From NCBI GenBank assembly GCA_964400735.1, contig CAYNVQ010000005.1, forward strand, positions 248,001 to 312,000: DNA of 64,000 bases, read 5' to 3'. This document shows, in pieces, positions 54,270 through 63,586 of the stretch. This DNA comes from CAYNVQ01 sp964400735. Lineage in GTDB: Bacteria > Acidobacteriota > Aminicenantia > Aminicenantales > Aminicenantaceae. Within the stretch, counting starts at the first letter, position 1. Every line of letters starts with the position of its first letter. The translations under genes and the position numbers were made by a program. Below the pieces are notes generated by a model. It saw nothing but the letters and a program-made list of their open reading frames with translations, searched no databases and was not told the DNA's origin.

Positions 54270-54292
54270 GGTGCTTCCTCAGGGAAGTATTG
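54270..54292 (+). repeat. Single IS1-type end
   Basis: GGTGCTTCCTCAGGGAAGTA matches the IS1 terminal repeat. The GC-rich sequence after it is a permease fragment of different base composition, so the end marks a recombination joint. Confidence 0.65.
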
Positions 54293-54391
54293 CAGATTCG
54301 GGGGTTCGAGTCCGCCCGCCGGGCCTACCGGATCCAGTTCGTCTTCTCTTGGCCCGGATTGATCGTGAATTACATTTTCTGGGAGGTAGCC

Positions 54392-54766
54392 ATGTTGAAA
54401 AATTACCTGACGATTGCTTGGCGGAATCTCAGGAGAAACAAAGTGATCTCCTTTATCAACGTCGCAGGCCTGGCTCTGGGAATGGCCTGCGCCCTCCTGA
54501 TCTTTCTCTGGGTAGATGGCGAGCTGAGCGTCGATAGGACTCAACCGAATGGCGACCGGATCTTCCGGCTGGAGGAGGGGGACTGGGCCGACCTTTATAA
54601 GCGGATTCAACAAAGGAGAGGGCACGCGAAGGCGGCCGTAGCAGTAGCTCGACATTTAGCGGAAGCAACCTTCTGGATGCTGAAAAGGAATGAGCCTTAT
54701 AAAGAAAGAAAAAATAAGCCTGTTTCGTCTACTCGGAAGTCAACGCGATTTCAGCATGAGGCTTAA
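54392..54766 (+). pseudogene. Permease N-terminus fused in frame to an IS110 transposase C-terminus
   Basis: It starts at ATG 54392 with GGGAGG upstream. The first about 65 residues are an FtsX permease start (WRNLRRNKVISFINVAGLAL, GMACALLIFLWVDGELS). After RLEEGDW the frame continues as the tail of an IS110-family transposase (RRGHAKAAVAVARHLAEATF, WMLKRNEPY). The upstream codons from 54290 also look like the end of a prefix domain. The base composition is GC-richer than its surroundings. A chimeric fragment from recombination, probably non-functional. Confidence 0.78.
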
Positions 54767-55194
54767 AACCTCGTTAAGTTGATTGCGGAACTTTCGAGGA
54801 AGATGCTCATGCTGCAGAGACAGCGAATACATGCATCTGGGGAAACAGGCTTTGAGCTGACAAGACGAAAGGTTTATTTATTTGAGAAAGAAAGGAGAAA
54901 TCATGTGATTATCCCTTGATATTCGCAGCGCTTTCATACATGCTGATTCGAATACAAGAATAAGGGAGATTGAGATTGACCCGTTCTGGACTCAAACCTG
55001 GAAGCCGGCGATTAAGAGTGCTGGGCATCTGGGAACATCAAAAGATATTAGATTTTTCCTAACAAAATTATTTTGAATTAAGGCAACCTTTTTTTTCAAA
55101 AAGATGTCTTTATTTATATAATTAAAAAATTTAATAATATGAATAAAACCGTAATTATAATTCGAGTCTAACAGATATTAGCAGGAGTGAGGAT
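54767..55194. other. Region with IS110 remainder and the PadR leader
   Basis: The first about 130 bp look like post-transposase IS110 sequence. After about 54900 there is no frame with support. An AT-rich segment (55080-55160) precedes the PadR gene and probably holds its promoter; no clear palindrome of the ATGT-N8-ACAT type was found. Confidence 0.4.
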
Positions 55195-55533
55195 ATGGCT
55201 TTTTTGACCAAATTGGAGGAGCTATTCATGCTGGCTGTTTTCCATCATAATGGACCGGCCTGTTTGATGGATATACGAAAGTATCTGCTTGATAAGACCG
55301 TCAAAGACTGGGCCATTGCTTCGCTCTACATCGCTTTGGACAAGCTGAAAAAGAAGGGCTTTGTGGAAAGCTACAAAGGAGAGCCCAAAAACGTACGGGG
55401 AGGAAAAGCACTCAGGTACTACCTTATAACCAAAAGGGGGACTCGCGCCCTGGAGGAGGCCTGGAAGATGCAGGAAAGCATGTGGAAGGATTTTATCTGC
55501 ACTTTAGCCCGGAACCATCATACCGATGAATAA
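55195..55533 (+). CDS. PadR-family transcriptional regulator
   Basis: The 112-residue protein opens MAFLTKLEELFMLAVFHHNG, continues IASLYIALDKLKKKGFV (recognition helix) and VRGGKALRYYLITKRG (wing). It is a clear PadR but more divergent from the other three island copies. It overlaps the permease start by eight bases, which implies coupled translation and shared regulation. Confidence 0.9.
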   Translation: MAFLTKLEELFMLAVFHHNGPACLMDIRKYLLDKTVKDWAIASLYIALDKLKKKGFVESYKGEPKNVRGGKALRYYLITKRGTRALEEAWKMQESMWKDFICTLARNHHTDE

Positions 55534-58150
55534 AAAATCCCATCCTCCAAGAACTTCATTGAATTTTCTCCTAAGATTTATGGATCTAGAGGAGCGGGAG
55601 AATTTCATGGAGTATGTGGATTCCGTTTATAGAAGAATCCTTCTTACCAAAGGCCAGAAGTCTGCCCTGGCTTGGTTCTGGAGTCAGTTCATTCGATCTC
55701 TGCCCAGGCTGATCGAAAAATCCATGGAAGGAGACATCATCATGATAAAAAATTATTTAAAAATCGCCATCAGGTGCATCAAGAGGCGAAAAATCTATTC
55801 TTTCATCAACATCACAGGATTAGCTATCGGGATTACGGCAGCGGTGATCATTCTGCTTTGGGTTTATGATGAGCGCAGCTACGATCGATTCCATGCCAAT
55901 GCTGACCGGATATACCGTGTGGCTCAGGTCTTTCATTACGACGATTATCATCAGGAGCAAGCCAACACACCGGCAATCTTGACACCGACAATGATAGAAG
56001 AATGTCCCGAAGTTGAGCTTGCAACACGTCTTAGGGGTTACGAGGATGATTATATCGTGATAGCCGATGAGAAAAAATTCAATGAGTCGGGATTGGGCAT
56101 AGCTGACGAGTCCTTCTTCACATTATTTTCCTTCCCGGTAATTGAAGGAAACCCGAGTACTGTGCTATCGGAACCGCAAACGGTTGCGATCTCCGAAAGA
56201 GCCGCAGCAAAATATTTCGGCAGTTCAGCGGTTGTCGGCCGCACACTTACGATCTTCGATGAAGATTTTCTTATCAGCGGTATCTTTAAAAACATGCCTG
56301 ACAATTCGCACTTTCACTTTGATGTTCTCTGTTCTTTTGTCTCTTTTGAGCGGTACCAAAAGCCACAGTGGGGTATGAATGTCTTCAAAACATATGTGCT
56401 TCTCCGGGAAGGCAGCAGCCTTACGGCACTTCAGGATAAACTCGATGACATCGTTAAAAATCACATGTTCGATACTGAGGAAAGATATGAGGCCACTCTG
56501 GCAAAAGGTAACTACACAAAATTTCCTTTGCGGCCCTTGACGGATATTCACCTTCGGTCCCATTTACTCTGGGAATTCGAAGCCAACGGAAACACGATGT
56601 ACGTCCAATTCTTCACGATCATAGCCGTATTCATCCTCCTCATTGCTATTGTCAACTACATCAATCTTTCGACGGCCCGGTCGAGCAACAGGGCCAGGGA
56701 GGTAGGCATCCGCAAAACTGTCGGTTCGACACGGTCATCACTTGTCCACCAGTTCCTGATTGAATCGATATTAACGAGCCTTTTAGCCTTGATCCTTGCC
56801 TTGATCTTCATCCGAATTCTGTTGCCTGTCTTTCGCCAGCTCGTCGGAAAGCCCTGGCTGCAGTTCCAATATATCCAGAATCCATTAAGTCTTCTGGCCC
56901 TTGCAGCTTTGGCAGTACTGATCGGTCTTACCGCAGGTCTTTATCCGTCGCTTTTCCTGTCCTCGTTCAAGCCTGTGGCCGTGCTTGGTGGAAAGTTCAG
57001 CCATGGATTCAAGGGCTCGATCCTGCGCAACGGACTTGTCGTGTTTCAATTTTCTCTATCGATCGTTCTTTTGGTAGGGACCCTCGTCGTTCAAAAACAG
57101 ATGGCCTTTGTCCAAACTCAGAATCTGGGATACGACAGGGACCAGGTCGTCGTCATTGAAACATACGGAAAGTTGAGCCAAAAATTATCCACATTCAAAG
57201 AGAACTTGAAGCATAATCCTTCTGTCATGGCGGTTTCAGCCTCTTCTAGTGTTCCCGGCACATCCTTCACCAACGTAGGATTCCGCCTCGAAGGCACGAC
57301 AAATTATCCTGGCACGAATCTTTTTATCGTGGACGAGGATTTTCTGGATGTCATGCAGCTTGAAATGGTTGAAGGCCGTTTTTTTTCCAAGGAGTTCCCC
57401 ACAGACAGGCAGGCCCTCATCCTTAACGAAAGCAAGGCCCGCGCACTGAACGCGGATGACCTGCTTAGTAAACGGATCGAAGGTTGGGTGGGGGGAGATC
57501 AAAATTATTGGTTTCCTGTCATTGGTATCGTGAAGGATTTCCATTATGAATCTTTTCATGAGCCCATTAAGCCTCTGGCAATGGTGATGCTTCACGGCGT
57601 ATGCCCATGGACAGAGGCTTATGTATCCGTACGTATTCAAACCGGTCAAGTTCATGAGACTATGGCCCATATACGGGAAACCTGGGGCAGGATCATGTCG
57701 GGAACACCTTTCGAATTTTCTTTTCTCGATACGATCTACGATGATCAGTACCGGAACGAGGAACGGACGGGCCGGGTATTCACAATTTTCACTTTTTTCG
57801 CCCTGTTCGTAGCCTGTCTGGGTTTGCTGGGGCTGGCATCCTTCACCGCAGAACAGCGGACCAAGGAGATCGGCATAAGGAAGGTTTTGGGTGCCTCTGC
57901 TCCCGGAATCATCCTGATGATGTCCCGGGAATTTACCCGCTGGGTGCTTCTGGCCAACATCATCGCGTGGCCTATCGCCTATTACACCATGCATCGCTGG
58001 CTCCAGAGTTTTGCCTACCGGAGCGATATCGGATTGTTTGTGTTTATCCTCTCCGGTTTCATTGCCGTGGTCATTGCCCTGCTGACGGTCAGTTTCCAAG
58101 CTGCCAAAGCCGCCACGGCCAACCCGGTAGATTCCCTGCGGTACGAATAA
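55526..58150 (+). CDS. FtsX/MacB-type permease with prefix domain
   Basis: The 874-residue protein has a prefix (about 1-72, DLEERENFMEYVDSVYRRIL) without a strong membrane segment. Then follow IAIRCIKRRKIYSFINITGL, a first helix, a periplasmic core, three FtsX helices, a second core and the end ATANPVDSLRYE. It has the same architecture as 23928 and 31753 but GC-richer codons, suggesting separate acquisition. No ATPase gene is nearby. Confidence 0.9.
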   Translation: MNKKSHPPRTSLNFLLRFMDLEERENFMEYVDSVYRRILLTKGQKSALAWFWSQFIRSLPRLIEKSMEGDIIMIKNYLKIAIRCIKRRKIYSFINITGLAIGITAAVIILLWVYDERSYDRFHANADRIYRVAQVFHYDDYHQEQANTPAILTPTMIEECPEVELATRLRGYEDDYIVIADEKKFNESGLGIADESFFTLFSFPVIEGNPSTVLSEPQTVAISERAAAKYFGSSAVVGRTLTIFDEDFLISGIFKNMPDNSHFHFDVLCSFVSFERYQKPQWGMNVFKTYVLLREGSSLTALQDKLDDIVKNHMFDTEERYEATLAKGNYTKFPLRPLTDIHLRSHLLWEFEANGNTMYVQFFTIIAVFILLIAIVNYINLSTARSSNRAREVGIRKTVGSTRSSLVHQFLIESILTSLLALILALIFIRILLPVFRQLVGKPWLQFQYIQNPLSLLALAALAVLIGLTAGLYPSLFLSSFKPVAVLGGKFSHGFKGSILRNGLVVFQFSLSIVLLVGTLVVQKQMAFVQTQNLGYDRDQVVVIETYGKLSQKLSTFKENLKHNPSVMAVSASSSVPGTSFTNVGFRLEGTTNYPGTNLFIVDEDFLDVMQLEMVEGRFFSKEFPTDRQALILNESKARALNADDLLSKRIEGWVGGDQNYWFPVIGIVKDFHYESFHEPIKPLAMVMLHGVCPWTEAYVSVRIQTGQVHETMAHIRETWGRIMSGTPFEFSFLDTIYDDQYRNEERTGRVFTIFTFFALFVACLGLLGLASFTAEQRTKEIGIRKVLGASAPGIILMMSREFTRWVLLANIIAWPIAYYTMHRWLQSFAYRSDIGLFVFILSGFIAVVIALLTVSFQAAKAATANPVDSLRYE

Positions 58151-58205
58151 AAAGAGGCTGAAGGGAAATAATTGTCTTAAAAAAACTCTCAAAAAGGAGA
58201 AAATT

Positions 58206-59918
58206 ATGAAAGTATTAAAGCTTAGTTTAATTTTGATCTTGGTCACTCTATTTCAAGTATCTGCATCAGAACTAAAACTCTTAACAACCGAACAGTGGCT
58301 AGAAGATCTTGAATTTGTGGTATCAAAGTTAAAATCGCGTCATCCAAATCTATATTACAAAATAAACAAAACAAAGTTTGATTCTATCATTGCAGAATCT
58401 CGTAATGAAATTACTCAATCAAAATCTGATATAGAATGCTACTTTGCCATTAGAAAAATAATTGCAATCATTGAAGACGGACATACTGGTTTATTAGAAG
58501 ACGGGATTTTCAATCTTCTAGATTTACGGTTCCCTTTCCGAGTAGATGAATTTACAGATGGTGTCTATATCACCTTAATCAGTAAAGAACACGAGATGCT
58601 TTTAGGCTCTCGTCTAATAGCAGTTAATGGTAAGCCAATAGAAAACATTTTAACGACAATAGAAAAAGTAGTAAGTGGCGATAACGAGTTTGGACGAAAA
58701 TACTCGGCTTTAAATGGAATTTCTTTTGCCCGTGTCCTGTATGGCCTAAAAATTATTGATAATACAGATTTTATTGAATTGGAATTGATTACAAGAAAAG
58801 GAAAACAAACGAAATTGAAACTTCCGTCTATACTTGATGATATCAATATCGAGTATGGATGGAGTAATCGACTTAATATTGGTCCTACCAAAGGCGAATA
58901 CATTAGCCCTTACGATATACTTGGTGATAAGTCACCGCTGTTTTTTAAAAATCAAGGAAATAAGATTAAATTTTACTGGTTTGAACACCTTGTCGATGAA
59001 AAAGCAATATATTTTCAATTTAATCAGGTTAATAATCAACCAAACAATGATGAAACTTTTGCACAATTTTCTGCTCGAATGTGGAATTACATTGACCAAA
59101 ATGCAGAGAACATCAATAAATTCGTGATCGATCTACGACATAATGATGGTGGTAATGGATTATTAATACTTCCATTTCTAAATCAAATTATAAAAAGAGA
59201 CTTCATCAATAAAAAGGGCAGTCTTTATGTCATCTCTGGCAAGAAAACTTATAGTGCGGCTTCTATATTTATGAATGAATTAGCGGTTCATACTAATGCT
59301 ATCTTTGTGGGAGAACCAGATGCTTGTGGCGCAGACTTATTTTCAGATAGCAGGCCTGCAGGTAATCTTCCTAATAGTGGCTTTCCTCTTCGGATTGCTA
59401 GTTTACAGTTTACACGAAAATTTCCTGTGAACAACTCTGAATACATTATGCCACATTTTCCTGCTCCCTTTTCGAGTAGTGATTACTTTTCTGGAATCGA
59501 TCCTGCGATGGATTTGATTTTAAACAGTGATTTGAGATCAGTTGCAGTATTCGCTGCAGAGGAGGGAGCGGAACCAGCGCTAGTATATTATCAACAGTTG
59601 GAGGAGAAATACAAAGATTTTGATTGGTGGACAGCATTTGAGCCCGAAATCCTTGAAGGGAGTATCAATCGGGAAGGTTACGCTCTGATGCAAAATAGCG
59701 ATTTTGGGAGCGCATTTCAGGTTTTCAAACTTAATACAATGCTTTTTCCAAATTCCTTCAATGTATGGGACAGTCTAGGAGAATGTAGCTACAACATGAA
59801 AAAATTCAACCTCTCACTTCAATTCTATGAAAAATCCATTGAGTTAAATCCTGATAATGAAAATGGAAAACAAATGATTGAGCGCATTAAAAGGGAACAA
59901 AAAGGCTTTGGTGCGTGA
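58206..59918 (+). CDS. S41-family peptidase-like protein with TPR tail, exported
   Basis: The 570-residue protein has a signal peptide (about 1-20), an N-terminal helical region, a small PDZ-like part (about 120-160, GSRLIAVNGKPI) and an S41 tail-specific protease core (about 255-430). That core contains VIDLRHNDGGNG and the nucleophile region KKTYSAASIFMNEL. A TPR pair closes the protein (about 500-565). A general lysine of the dyad cannot be assigned by eye. It lies 55 bp after the permease; an AAAAAGGAGA site precedes the ATG, so co-transcription is possible. Confidence 0.88.
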   Translation: MKVLKLSLILILVTLFQVSASELKLLTTEQWLEDLEFVVSKLKSRHPNLYYKINKTKFDSIIAESRNEITQSKSDIECYFAIRKIIAIIEDGHTGLLEDGIFNLLDLRFPFRVDEFTDGVYITLISKEHEMLLGSRLIAVNGKPIENILTTIEKVVSGDNEFGRKYSALNGISFARVLYGLKIIDNTDFIELELITRKGKQTKLKLPSILDDINIEYGWSNRLNIGPTKGEYISPYDILGDKSPLFFKNQGNKIKFYWFEHLVDEKAIYFQFNQVNNQPNNDETFAQFSARMWNYIDQNAENINKFVIDLRHNDGGNGLLILPFLNQIIKRDFINKKGSLYVISGKKTYSAASIFMNELAVHTNAIFVGEPDACGADLFSDSRPAGNLPNSGFPLRIASLQFTRKFPVNNSEYIMPHFPAPFSSSDYFSGIDPAMDLILNSDLRSVAVFAAEEGAEPALVYYQQLEEKYKDFDWWTAFEPEILEGSINREGYALMQNSDFGSAFQVFKLNTMLFPNSFNVWDSLGECSYNMKKFNLSLQFYEKSIELNPDNENGKQMIERIKREQKGFGA

Positions 59919-59998
59919 ATCCGCCACTGTATTAACTTTTCATCTGTGGGCCATCACATTATAAGCTTGTAAAATCCGTAAATCCAGCGGAGGTCAGT

Positions 59999-60919
59999 AT
60001 GGCTGAAGCCCACAAGAGAGCGTATAGACATCCGAAATACAAGACGTCCTACCGCGTCAAGAACTGGCCGAAGTATGAGCAATCCCTTCGAGACCGAGGC
60101 GACATTACTGTTTGGCTTAGCGGGGAAACCATCAATAAGTGGACTCCTCCAAAGAATGGAAAGCGAGGCGGCCAACCGGTCTATTCTGACATCGCCATCG
60201 AGACTTCGCTTACGCTCAGGCTGGTCTTTCACCTCCCTTTACGCCAGGAGGAAGGATTCCTCAAATCCATCCTGAGACTGATGGATTTGTATCTGCCTTG
60301 TCCAGATCACACCACTATGTCCCGCCGGAGTCGAACTGTAAACGTCTGCAGATACACTGGGAGCTTGCCGGCCGGCTCTGTGCATTTTATCGTGGATAGT
60401 TCGGATTTGAAGATCTGTGGCCAAAGAGAATGGCACTCCAGGAGACATGGGGAAAAGCTGCGCAAACATTGGAGGAAACTACACCTTGGCGTGGATGAGA
60501 ATGGACACGAACGTGATTCGTCTCAAGTGCCCTACCTTTTGGCTCAAGTTGACAGAAAGATTGACCGATTCGTAGGGGATGGGATATATGACTAGAAGGC
60601 AGTATACGAGGATGTGTACCGTCATTCACCAGGAGCCGAGGTTGTCGTGCCGCCGAGAAAAGACGCGGTGTTGTCCAACAAGTCCTTCAGTGTTCCCTCT
60701 TATCGAGATCGCCATGTTGAGGAGATCCGGAGCAAGGGATGGTCTGAGTGGAAACGTCTGTCTGGATACTATTTGCAGAGTCACGCAGAAAACGCATTCT
60801 ATCGCTACAAGAATATCTTTGGAGGATGGCTGAGGGCCAAGAATGACGATGCGCAGAAGCGGGAAGCTGCAATTGGTTGTGCTATCCCGAATCGGATGCT
60901 CGAAATGGGGCAACCATAG
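59999..60919 (+). pseudogene. IS5-family transposase with internal stop and deletion
   Basis: The frame reads as one IS5-type transposase of 306 residues interrupted by TAG at 60593-60595. The first part has VYSDIAIETSLTLRLVFHLP, then HFIVDSSDLKICGQREWHSR (first Asp), then KHWRKLHLGVDENGHERDSS, where roughly 10-15 family residues are missing before the second catalytic region VGDGIYD. After the stop the frame continues to the normal end (FSVPSYRDRHVEEIRSKGWS, ENAFYRYKNIFGG). It is inactive by both defects. Confidence 0.82.
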
Positions 60920-60921
60920 TC

Positions 60922-61206
60922 GTATGCAGTAGAATAGAATTGTTTGTCAGAAGAAGAGGTAAACATGTCTTCAATTCATGCAACAAAGCCGTTATAGATG
61001 ATAATTATTATCTAGTATTTGGCGGATGGTTCGATAGAAATGGATTATCGCCAACAAAAATTAGAATCAATGGTTGTACTTGGGGAGGTAACATCATAAA
61101 GATTGACATTGTTGCAGCTTGTGGTTTGCATATGGGATATAGCGACGGCCTTGTTACCTCAAAAATCCGTGAAGTAACTGTATTTAAAATGATTGGTAGA
61201 AATTAG
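60922..61206 (+). CDS. Uncharacterised ORF fragment after the IS5 remnant
   Basis: A frame of 94 residues has no clear start of its own; it is open into the transposase. It contains DNYYLVFGGWFDRNGLSP and IDIVAACGLHMGYSDG. I do not recognise a family. It is probably the 3' part of a gene cut by the IS5 insertion. Confidence 0.4.
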   Translation, partial: VCSRIELFVRRRGKHVFNSCNKAVIDDNYYLVFGGWFDRNGLSPTKIRINGCTWGGNIIKIDIVAACGLHMGYSDGLVTSKIREVTVFKMIGRN

Positions 61207-61282
61207 GTCTAGTGAAGAATGGATTTGCCAAAACCAGACTCGGAAAATTTAACTTACATAGAAAACCTGAATTGGAGGCGAA

Positions 61283-61609
61283 ATGAGGGGACTGATGTAC
61301 TTTTGCGCAAATTGGGGATCTTTAGAGTGTCAGTTGAAAGATTTAGCAAGAAAGTGGCATAGGATGATTAGGAATGATTTAGAAAAGTTTCCATATTGGG
61401 ACAAAATAGAAGAATACGATGAATGTTACAGATCTTGCGAGAATCGCCTCCTATTTAACACAGAAGCTGAGTGTGTTATTTGTCAACAAGGGAAACTTGA
61501 AGTTCTTTCTAATCCAAGAAAGAATAGTAGTGCTTTTCGCCTATATTATTATTGTCCAGTATGTAATACTTCTTATTATTCTTACAAAAAGTTGAATAAA
61601 AAGAGATAG
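61283..61609 (+). CDS. Small protein with CxxC zinc-ribbon pattern, unknown
   Basis: The 108-residue protein has an acidic helical N-terminal half, then two CxxC pairs (ECVICQQGK and YCPVCNTSYY) about 25 residues apart, a likely zinc ribbon. A GGAGG precedes the ATG. No family name is recognised and no operon partner is intact. Confidence 0.55.
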   Translation: MRGLMYFCANWGSLECQLKDLARKWHRMIRNDLEKFPYWDKIEEYDECYRSCENRLLFNTEAECVICQQGKLEVLSNPRKNSSAFRLYYYCPVCNTSYYSYKKLNKKR

Positions 61610-62137
61610 ATACCTACTTTATTTATAAAGTACTTATCTGATCTATTCCAAATTCGATCCTTCCCCTTGGTTTCCCTTCCAAATGTAGGCCTCTCCTTTG
61701 CCGGCTGGGGAGTGGCTTCATCTTTTTAATTCCCTCCCTTATTTCCCCTTATTCCCGTAAACAGCCGGCTCTTTTCTGCTCAAGGGGACGTGCACCCAAA
61801 ATTCTATGAATTTCTCTGGTCTAAGGAACCACAGAAATATATTAATTCAAAGTTTTCTTATACCAGCATAAGGAAAATTTTTTTTGGGAATCTCCCACGC
61901 AAAGGGATTAAGGCGCTCGATTTCAGCCTGAGAGAAGTAGTCCTATTCATCGTCCATTTCCTGGACATATCCATACCAAATCGTGTTCGAAACAGGTTTC
62001 CCTTCGCTGAAACCACTTGAATGGGCACATAACCTGTTTATTAGGACCCAGGCTGAAAAGGGGTTTACATTGCTGCTAACTTTTTTCTAAATCAGTGATT
62101 TAGAGGATGATATTAACATTCAATTAAAAGGCCCTGG
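61610..62137. other. Right edge of the island, no intact gene
   Basis: GCCGGCT and AGCCGGC (61700-61769) form a long-range inverted repeat. A 76-codon frame at 61790-62020 has no recognisable similarity. At about 62012-62045 the sequence resembles the leader of the 21016 integrase (CATAACCTGTTTATTAG compared with CATAACCCGTTCATTAG), perhaps a trace of another lost integrase. Confidence 0.4.
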
Positions 62138-62177
62138 AACCCGGAGGTCGCTGGTTCAAATCCAGCCCCCGCTACCA
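62138..62177 (+). repeat. attR: 40-bp copy of the tRNA-fMet 3' end
   Basis: It is identical to 20894-20933 in direct orientation. The 5' half of the tRNA is absent, so this is not a gene. It marks the right limit of the island and the left limit of the next tandem element. Confidence 0.88.
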
Positions 62178-62257
62178 ATCCCATATCAATAACTTACACC
62201 ATTTTTCTCCTCCTATGTACCAGTAACCCCTTTTTTGGCCGTCATTAGGAGGTTTCC

Positions 62258-62356
62258 ATGACCAATTTAAAGGGGATTGTGTCAGCATTTATCGCCACAC
62301 GAAGCCTAAGGAATCTTAGTCACAGCACAACAAATTTAGCCCTGGAGACAATTTGA
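62258..62356 (+). pseudogene. Collapsed tyrosine integrase
   Basis: Thirty-two codons begin MTNLKGIVSAFIATRSLRNL, matching the first residues of the 21016 integrase (MTTTLKGMVSAFLSTRRLRNL is its counterpart). The frame then jumps to sequence matching the last codons (AAATTTAGCCCTGGAGA, compared with AAATTCAGCCCTGGGGA) and ends. The entire catalytic part is deleted. Its leader has AGGAGG and lies the same distance from the att copy as the intact gene. Confidence 0.85.
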
Positions 62357-62443
62357 ATTTCTAGATTTGGGAGGCTCTAAGCGTCTATTGACAATTACGT
62401 CTTGTTTATTATAGTTTTTTACTATCAAAAGAGGAGGTTAAGG

Positions 62444-62953
62444 ATGAAAAAATTACTCATGATTTTGCCTCTGGTCATTCTGCTTTGTTTTACTTTTGGC
62501 TGCCAGAAGACTGAAGAAGTGGCTGAGGAAGCGAAGGCAGAACTGGACTTAAAACCGATTGCAGACAAGCTAATTGAAGTGTTCAACGCCCATGATGCAG
62601 TTGCTTTAGCACAGCTTTACGCTGAAGACCAAGTAACAAGTTGTTCGGGTGTTCCTGAACCTGTTAAAGGCAGAAAAGCTAAAGAAGAATTTGTAGGAGG
62701 ATTTTTTACTGCATTCCCTGATTTGAAAATAGAGCCCACTTCAATATTGTTTGCAGATAACCATATCATATTTGAAGTCATAATGAGGGGAACCAATGAA
62801 GGTATTCTTGAAGGTGAAATCCCTCCGACAGGACGCAGTGTAGAATTAAAAATGATTTTTGTGACGAGGGTAAATGATGAAGGATTGATAGAAGAAGACA
62901 GAACTTATTATGACACCGCAGAATTTATGAAGCAATTAGGATTCATGGAGTAA
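62444..62953 (+). CDS. SnoaL-like (ester cyclase type) lipoprotein
   Basis: The 169-residue protein starts at ATG 62444 with AGGAGG upstream; the frame opens earlier at 62402. A lipoprotein signal ends FTFGC. An NTF2/SnoaL fold follows, with KLIEVFNAHDAVALAQLYAE, GRKAKEEFVGGFFTAFPDLK, FEVIMRGTNEGILEGEIPPT and EEDRTYYDTAEFMKQLG, the ester-cyclase-like signature. Its function in the envelope is unknown. It is followed by a similar lipoprotein and a membrane protein, likely as one transcription unit. Confidence 0.85.
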   Translation: MKKLLMILPLVILLCFTFGCQKTEEVAEEAKAELDLKPIADKLIEVFNAHDAVALAQLYAEDQVTSCSGVPEPVKGRKAKEEFVGGFFTAFPDLKIEPTSILFADNHIIFEVIMRGTNEGILEGEIPPTGRSVELKMIFVTRVNDEGLIEEDRTYYDTAEFMKQLGFME

Positions 62954-63046
62954 AGAATTAAGAAATTATAATCTGATAGTCAAAGAAGATGGGGATTGTT
63001 CCGCAAAGTTAATAATATCCATCTTTAAATTAGGAGGGAGCATTAC

Positions 63047-63586
63047 ATGAAAAAACTATCCATTATTTTACCTTTGGCTCTGATTCTATGCGTTATGGTC
63101 GGCTGCCAGGACAAGGCCGCGATGGCAGAGCTTGAGAAGTTCAAAGCCCAGGCAGCGGTTGAGGAGCAGAACGAGATGTTGATACGTAATCTCCTTAAAG
63201 AGCTTGATGCTGGGAACTGGGATAAGTTTAAAGAGGTTCTGGCAGATGAATACAAATTATATTCTCCTTCAAACGCACCTGCAATATCCAAAGAAGAACA
63301 GATTGCTATGGTAAATTCATTTCTTAAAGGCTTTCCAAAATGGCAGCACGAGATTAAAGATTTGATTGCTAAAGATGACAAAGTTGTAGTCCACGTTATT
63401 GATAAGACCACTCACGAAGGAGAATTTATGGGTGTTCCAGCCACAGGAAATAAGATTGAATTTGGCAATATCATAATATATCGAATAAAAAATGGAAAAA
63501 TTGTGGAAGCGGTACAGGAGGCTGATACGCTAGGATGGTTTCAACAACTCGGCATGGAGCTTAAGCCGAAGGAGGGAGCGAAATGA
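63047..63586 (+). CDS. SnoaL-like lipoprotein, second copy
   Basis: The 179-residue protein has a lipoprotein signal ending VMVGC, a short coiled segment (about 24-45) and an NTF2/SnoaL-like domain (NLLKELDAGNWDKFKEVLAD, MVNSFLKGFPKWQHEIKDLI, ATGNKIEFGNIIIYRIKNGK, LGWFQQLGME). AGGAGG precedes the ATG. It is related to 62444 in layout and leader, so the two may be an old duplication. It overlaps the next gene by four bases (ATGA). Confidence 0.85.
   Translation: MKKLSIILPLALILCVMVGCQDKAAMAELEKFKAQAAVEEQNEMLIRNLLKELDAGNWDKFKEVLADEYKLYSPSNAPAISKEEQIAMVNSFLKGFPKWQHEIKDLIAKDDKVVVHVIDKTTHEGEFMGVPATGNKIEFGNIIIYRIKNGKIVEAVQEADTLGWFQQLGMELKPKEGAK

Larger units (their letters stand above)
20934..62177 (+). 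mobile_element. Integrated genomic island of about 41 kb at tRNA-fMet
   Basis: It is bounded by 40-bp identical direct repeats of the tRNA 3' end, with a tyrosine integrase just inside the left end. The content is accessory: PadR/permease pairs, secreted hydrolases, IS elements and many gene fragments, AT-richer than the nuo side. No conjugation, replication or phage structural genes were seen, so it is probably immobile by itself or mobilised in trans. The high number of broken genes suggests an old, repeatedly rearranged island. The exact right limit assumes that the 62138 repeat is its attR. Confidence 0.8.

Noticed and set aside
54284..54330. A tRNA-like GGTTCGAGTCC segment that could be a second tRNA attachment site.
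   Set aside because: The T-arm has a mismatch, no CCA or matching acceptor strand exists, and the same bases read in frame into a permease prefix-like segment.
57236..58246. A 336-codon minus-strand frame opposite the 55526 permease.
   Set aside because: It is a shadow; the permease frame has family motifs up to its conserved end.
60593..60595. The TAG in the IS5 transposase as a programmed readthrough site.
   Set aside because: The frame also lacks part of the catalytic domain before the stop, so simple decay is the better explanation.
20934..62177. The island as a prophage or conjugative element.
   Set aside because: No capsid, terminase, portal, relaxase, VirB/TraG or replication gene is recognisable among its genes.
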